This document shows, one piece after another, positions 59,294-64,000 of a DNA stretch of 64,000 bases. Under the pieces are notes generated by a model that did no database searches, was not told where the DNA came from, and saw only the letters and a list, made by a program, of their open reading frames with translations. Source of the DNA: Sequoia sempervirens (taxonomy: Eukaryota > Streptophyta > Pinopsida > Cupressales > Cupressaceae); contig VDFB02193867.1 in the NCBI GenBank assembly GCA_007258455.2, positions 570,319,328-570,383,327 on the forward strand, read 5' to 3'. The stretch's first letter is position 1. Each line of letters begins with the position of its first letter. The translations under genes were made by a program, and so were the position numbers.

Positions 59294-60382
59294 TTTTGGC
59301 AAGAGACATTGCAAATATACTTTGGTGTTGTCATTGATGGCAACCCTAGTCGGTGATTGGATCTGCATGCCATCATTTGCTTCTATCGACAAACAGATTG
59401 AGGACAGTCAGGAAGAACAGAGCATCCAACAGTTTTGTGTTCTTCGATTCTCATATAGATTTTCTGTTGTTATTTTAAGTTGTGGATCTTATGGGAGGTT
59501 AATCAATGCATGTCTTGTGTTGTCCAAAATTCTTAGTGCCTCGTATCAAGTTGTACGCAAGATTGGAGATCTAGTTGGATATCTTTTGTTCATCAATGTT
59601 TTGTGGCTGACCCAGATGATTTTAAGTGTTGCGGATATTTGAGGAGTGTTTACTCGAATGTTTTTGTGTTCGATCATCTTGATTTGGGTCTGAGCTAAGT
59701 TGTGACCGACCGTTGTGGGTGCGCATTGAATATCATTCATGATTTGAGCTAACAATTGTAAATATTCTTAAGTTTTATTAGAGCCGATAGGTTGCGATTA
59801 GATTCTTAGTCGTGGATATATATAAATGATCAATTATATCATTTTGTGTATGTAGAAGGTGTGTCAATTTGTGTTGCGAATATCAGAGGGGTGATTGAGC
59901 GATTTATGCATAGTTTCACTTGTGCATTAAAGATTTTGTGGTGCAAGTTAAAGCAGAGCAAAGAAAAAGTGCATAATCAGTTAGAAGGACAGAAGATCAA
60001 CTACTGAGCCTAACCAAAACTGTAATCAAGCATTTGTAGATGCTACTCTCTCAGTTCATTCTCTTGGATCTAATTCAAATCTTTGTAAGGCAGTGTTCCT
60101 TTCTATTTTGAGAAGTGAGCCTGAATGCAAGTGCATTCCCATATTGTAAATTTCTTTTTGAGTATACTCAGATTATATTGTGGATTGGCCATCCATCGTG
60201 GTTTTCCCCTAATAGGGTTTCCATGTAAAAATCCTTGTGTTATGGTGTTGTGGTTGTTTTCTTTTTGCTTCTGCATATTTCTCTTGGTTGAATGTTTTAA
60301 GTGGGTTAAAGATCAGAATAATAAAGTTAATTTTTGTAGAACACTGATTCACTCCCCCTCTTAGTGTTGCTTGTTTCCAACA
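59294..60382 (+). repeat. 3' LTR of the 7.2-kb element
   Basis: 1089 bp matching 53141-54263 along its length; ends CCAACA. Keeps the likely TATA box TATATAAA near 59819-59826. Confidence 0.9.
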
Positions 60383-60387
60383 GTACA
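60383..60387 (+). repeat. Target-site duplication GTACA, right
   Basis: Matches 53136-53140. Confidence 0.9.
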
Positions 60388-61806
60388 CTTATGTGAGATG
60401 GCAACTGCTAGTCAAACTTTAGTTGCACCCACTCTTAAGAACTTTATCCCTTCATTATGTTATGAAATGTATTGACATCTACCCCAAAAGTATCTATCAC
60501 AAAGGATACTCTTGAGACATATATCCCTAAAGAAGATCCTCCCGATGTAGAGTCCTAAGTCTACTCCCTCTATTTATTCTCCTAAATCAAATGCATATTT
60601 GGGTGATAATTGGCGATCCTTGAACTTCACTAAATCCTATATCGAGGAGTACAAATTAGATCCTATCCATCTAGACATTCCAAAAATTTCATTCGCCTTT
60701 GCTAATAAGGATGATTATGCATCTGTAAAGAGAGGTGATACTTATAGTATGGAGTACACTCTTTACATTAATCCTCCTCCTCCTAAGGAATTGCAAGCAT
60801 GTTACAAACTAGGATTTAATATTTTTTCTAAGTTCAGTTACAGAGGTAAAGGTTGTGGGCGTAATGAATAAGGTATTAAAGTCACCTTAGAGGCTGATCC
60901 ATGTGACTCTAAAGTTGGACTTGGATATCGTCCCACAACTCTAAGGTGAAGCCATGGTTGAATGTCAACATGACTTCCACCAAATTTCGTTCTTTTAAAC
61001 TAGTTCATCTTGAATATATTGAAAGAAAGGTAGACTCTAATGAAATTCCTATAGAATTTTTCTCTTCAAGCGAAGCTCTAGAATACTTCTTAGGTGTCTA
61101 TTCCAACCTAACTTCCTATCATCATAAACATTGACTCCCATATTGCTTGAATAGACAAACATATTTTGGAGAGTCTGTTATGATTTTTGAAAAGAAGGAT
61201 TCTTTATCTAATATGGGTGATAATGTCTCTATACCTCATCTTGAAGACTATAGTACTCTCCTCAAAGGTGATACTTCTGATGTTTTCATGGATCCTAAAT
61301 CTCTGAGAAAGTGATTAAGATTGGAAAATGTCTCTCCTTAGAAGAATCTAAACAACATGTTGATTTATTGCATTCTCACTCTGATATCTTCGCTTGGTCA
61401 TATGAGGACATGCTTGGTATTGATGAATTTGTGGTAGTTCATAATATTGTCATTTGTCTTGATGCCAAGCCCGTTAAGCAGAAGATCCACAAAATGAATC
61501 CCAAGGTTTCTTTATTAGTCAAGACTGAGATAGAAAAGCTTTTAAAAGCTGATTTTATCCATCCCATTGAATATTCACCTTGGATATCAAATATCATTTC
61601 CATTAGTAAATCTGATGGCTGTATTCATATTTGTATTGAATTTCGTGATCTTAATAAGGATTCTCTCAAGGATGATTTTCCATTGCCCAATTGATATGAT
61701 TGTAGACTCGACTGCAGTCCATACCTTGTTATCCTTTATGGATGGCTTCTCAGACTATAATTAGATCCCGATTAACCTAGAAGATTAGTATAAGACATTT
61801 TTCAAT
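60388..61806 (+). pseudogene. Gypsy pol remnant, right part: G-patch-like segment and RT start
   Basis: Continuation of the element at 52330. YKLGFNIFSKFSYRGKGCGR and VGLGYRPTT (60806-60940) match the G-patch-like segment that follows the protease in many plant Gypsy elements. Then SHSDIFAWSYEDMLGIDEFV, VKQKIHKMNPKVSLLVKTEI and PWISNIISISKSDGCIHICI with FRDLNKDSLKDDFPLPN are classic RT N-terminal motifs. In another frame IVDSTAVHTLLSFMDGFSDY holds the first RT catalytic Asp. Stops and shifts are frequent. The RT breaks off at 61806 (YKTFF) where a copia LTR begins, so polymerase YxDD, RNase H and integrase are not in the window. Confidence 0.85.
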
Positions 61807-63068
61807 TGTTGGGAATAGGATGCCATTTAATTGCAATCCTAAACATTATTTCATGTATCTCCTAAGTCCTTGGAAAGTGTTCCCCAACACTAGGATTAGA
61901 AAGAAATTAAATTCAAATGAAATGAACATGTAAATTGACATTTGTAATTAATTCTAAATGATAGGAACATGTGGGACGCCTAAGAAGAGCTCCTACAAAA
62001 TAAGAGCACATGGGGTGCCCACATGGAAAGGCGAACTCACCTTGAGTTAAGTTAACTCTTTGGAGAAAGATAACACTTCAATAATGCATGTAAAGATCCT
62101 AGAAGTTAGGGATTGATGTTTACATGCATGAAGTTCAGTTCAGTTCAGTTCAATTCAATATCAATTTAGTTCAGTTCAGTTATGGTTCAGTTATCTTCAG
62201 TTGCATGTAGTTAGTTTTAGTTGAATGCTAGTTGACTTTAGTTGACTTGGAATGCATGACTAATAACTTGAGTTGCATGACATATAACATGTGATGCATT
62301 CAGTTAAGTGGAGATCATCAATCATGCATGATATTTGCATGAATGGTGGAGAGATATGTTTCAGTTAACAAAGATTGATTTGGACTCACCTTGGGCGCCC
62401 AAGTTGGCATCTTGGAGTTAACACTTTTGCATGATAATATATTTTATAAAGATGAGTTAAGTGGGCCCATTCTTGGGCACCAACTTGGAGGAGGAGCTTA
62501 CAAGATATCTTTGTAATCAACGTTGAGTTAGGACTTCAGTTTTGTATGCCCAACTTGATGAAGGACTTGGTTTGACATTGTTTTTCATGTAAGAACTCTA
62601 CTTGCAAAGAATAGGTGTAGGTTTTGTAAGATAAGTTTTGTGCTTGGTAATTGTAAAATCTTTGGAGTTTTCAAGGCTCATAATTGTCTATTTATTGTAG
62701 CAAGTTGAAGAGAGTTTTATCAAATTTTATTGTAGGTTGTGAAGAAGAATTGTTGAAGGAAAAATAAGCATCTCAAGCAAGGATTGATAAAGAATTATTG
62801 TAATCTTGTTCTAAGGTTAAATAATACAAACACTATTGATTTTGGTGGTGGATTTTTTTCTCGAATGGGTTTCTCCATGGTATATGTTGTGTCACTTCTA
62901 TCTTCTGGTCTTATTCTTCTACAATCTTCTGTCTACTTCTACAAATGGTAAAATGAATCTAATTAGATAATCATCCAAAAAGAAATTGTAACAAAGAACA
63001 TTTAATTAGATCTACAGTATAATAGTTTTACAAGTTCTAAAGTTACATAATTACCTCCATTTTCAACA
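61807..63068 (+). repeat. 5' LTR of a copia element inserted in the Gypsy RT
   Basis: 1262 bp beginning TGTTGGGAATAGG and ending TTTTCAACA. It interrupts the Gypsy RT frame precisely. A GTTCA-type microsatellite lies at 62138-62200 ('agttcagttcagttcag'). The matching 3' LTR is beyond the window, so the target duplication (expected tcaat) cannot be tested. Confidence 0.8.
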
Positions 63069-63070
63069 TT

Positions 63071-63082
63071 TGGTATCAGAGT
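63071..63082 (+). promoter_or_regulatory. Primer-binding site (tRNA-iMet type) of the copia element
   Basis: TGGTATCAGAGT starts two bases after the LTR; eleven bases match the plant initiator-Met consensus. Confidence 0.8.
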
Positions 63083-63197
63083 TAATGGTTGGGGTAGAGT
63101 TTGGGACACCTTTCTCTTAAAAGTTTGAAGGTTTTTAGTTGTAGTGGGAGCTTTTACTATTGTGTTATTGCTGATTTTGGAAAATAAGTTTGTTACA

Positions 63198-64000
63198 ATG
63201 AGTTTTAATTCTCGTTTAGATATTGAAAGATTCAATGGATCTAATTATGAGACGTGGAAACTAAAAATGGAGGATCTCCTTGAAGAGAGAGATCAATGGT
63301 TAGCTGTTGGTAATGAGACAAAGTCACCTACAACGATGTCAGATGAGGATTGGGCTAAGCTTGATAAGAAGGCAAGAGGGACCATAAGATTATGTCTTGC
63401 TAATGTTGTTCTCTTGAATGTTTCAGAAGAAACTACTGCATATAAATTATGGAAGAGAATAGGTGATATTTATCAAACTAAAAGTCTTACTAATAAGCTG
63501 TATCTAAAAAGACAGTTGTATTCTTTAAAGATGAAAGATGGTGATTCTGTTGCAAATCATTTGAATGCTTTTAATTTGATTCTAAGTCAGTTAGCATCTA
63601 TAGATGTAAAGCTAGAAGATGAAGATAAATGCATTTTGTTACTTTTTTCTTTACCTGAATCTTGGGAAAATCTAATTGTTGTTATCAGTGGTAGTGGTGT
63701 AGATCTAAAGATGGACAATATAATTCCTACTCTCCTATCAGAGGAGATGAGGAGGAAGTCTAAAACGGAAATCCAAGATGCCTTGTTTGTAAAAGGTAGG
63801 CCTGGGAAAAAGGAACCTAAGGGAGACAAGGAAGGAAAGGGTAAGTCCGAAGGACGGAGTAAGGTAAAGTGTCAGAACTGTGGGAAACCGAGACATGTGA
63901 AGGATTGCAAGAACAAGAAAAAGAGTTATGATTCTTCTACAGAGGAATCCTTGGATGACGGTAATCATGCATTGATCATTTCATGTAAAAATGTTAGTGA
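63198..64000 (+). CDS. Copia gag (start of gag-pol), open to the window end
   Basis: Uninterrupted from ATG 63198 for at least 267 codons; no stop in the window. Begins MSFNSRLDIERFNGSNYETW, followed by KLKMEDLLEERDQWLAV, the copia gag (UBN2/DUF4219-type) start. Then come YKLWKRIGDIYQTKSLTNKL and LYLKRQLYSLKMKDGDSVAN, and LLFSLPESWENLIVVI. A basic linker leads to the CCHC knuckle CQNCGKPRHVKDC (C-x2-C-x4-H-x4-C) around 63870-63910. The acidic segment after it (STEESLDDGNHALIIS) is the usual lead into the protease. Because it is open, this is the best-preserved LTR-element gene in the window. Coat/RNA-packaging protein of virus-like particles in the cytoplasm. Confidence 0.9.
   Translation, partial: MSFNSRLDIERFNGSNYETWKLKMEDLLEERDQWLAVGNETKSPTTMSDEDWAKLDKKARGTIRLCLANVVLLNVSEETTAYKLWKRIGDIYQTKSLTNKLYLKRQLYSLKMKDGDSVANHLNAFNLILSQLASIDVKLEDEDKCILLLFSLPESWENLIVVISGSGVDLKMDNIIPTLLSEEMRRKSKTEIQDALFVKGRPGKKEPKGDKEGKGKSEGRSKVKCQNCGKPRHVKDCKNKKKSYDSSTEESLDDGNHALIISCKNVS

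Larger units (their letters stand above)
53141..60382 (+). mobile_element. Complete non-autonomous LTR retrotransposon without recognisable pol, 7242 bp
   Basis: Order: 5' LTR 53141-54263; initiator-Met-type primer site 54266-54277; ORF1 (coiled coil plus four CCHC knuckles) 54331-55506; spacer; ORF2 (~1040 codons) 55945-59066; polypurine tract 59281-59293; 3' LTR 59294-60382. The ends are TGTTGG/CCAACA (the 3' LTR start is mutated to TTTTGG), with a perfect GTACA duplication outside. No protease, RT, RNase H or integrase motif is visible in any frame, so it must rely on another element's enzymes. By eye the LTRs differ at about one position in ten to twelve, almost all transitions, so it is old. 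It is inserted in the protease region of a Gypsy remnant. Confidence 0.9.

Noticed and set aside
53141..60382. An intact copia or SIRE-type element with env-like ORF2
   Set aside because: No RT, integrase or protease is visible anywhere between the LTRs, and ORF2 lacks a signal peptide, fusion segment or C-terminal membrane anchor.

Overview
This window looks like nuclear DNA from a large, repeat-dominated plant genome, most likely a gymnosperm and probably a conifer. The reasons are a single intact-looking plant gene (an intronless P-class pentatricopeptide-repeat gene) in 64 kb, many decayed and nested LTR retrotransposons, LINE remnants of plant RNase H type, and above all a GIY-YIG Penelope-like retroelement, a class known in plants mainly from conifers ('Dryad' elements, thought to have come from arthropods). 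The species cannot be fixed from sequence alone. A run of 100 Ns (51322-51421) marks an assembly gap.

Layout. 1-3.5 kb: LINE remnant, one possible terminal exon, then nothing recognisable. 3.5-5.3 kb: PPR gene on the minus strand. 7.8-23.4 kb: an old, heavily rearranged LTR-element complex. Two copies of one LTR (7802-8583 and the partial 22838-23443, both minus-oriented) enclose antisense coding debris, a plus-strand Gypsy gag-protease remnant (14-16 kb), and a second element with an odd 829-residue Pro/His/Ser/Gln-rich ORF and a clear polypurine tract plus 3' LTR (21904-22837). 23.4-40.9 kb: mostly decayed DNA with remnants of gag genes, two LINE RNase H domains, a copia gag, a minus-oriented copia LTR, a PLS-type PPR pseudogene and a cinnamyl-alcohol-dehydrogenase-like pseudogene.

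40.9-45.4 kb: a nearly pristine Penelope-like element with a 14-bp target duplication and 251-bp inverted terminal copies (250/251 identical by eye). It encodes a reverse transcriptase fused to a GIY-YIG endonuclease, and each terminal copy carries a minimal hammerhead ribozyme motif. 45.4-52.3 kb: no genes seen, but a CpG-rich, 'gcgggt/c'-studded stretch lies at 48.4-51.1 kb.

52.3-64 kb: a three-deep nest. A Gypsy gag-pol remnant (protease, G-patch-like segment, RT) is split by a complete 7.2-kb LTR element (53141-60382; matching GTACA target duplications). That element has no recognisable pol. It carries a coiled-coil ORF ending in four CCHC zinc knuckles and a separate ~1040-codon ORF of unknown function. 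The Gypsy RT is then cut by a copia element (5' LTR 61807-63068, initiator-Met primer site, open gag running off the window).

The strongest candidates for something new are the non-autonomous 7.2-kb element with its large unexplained ORF2, the recently active ribozyme-bearing Penelope-like element, and the Pro/His/Ser-rich ORF element at 17.6-22.8 kb. All coordinates, identities and translations were read by eye; no database search was possible.
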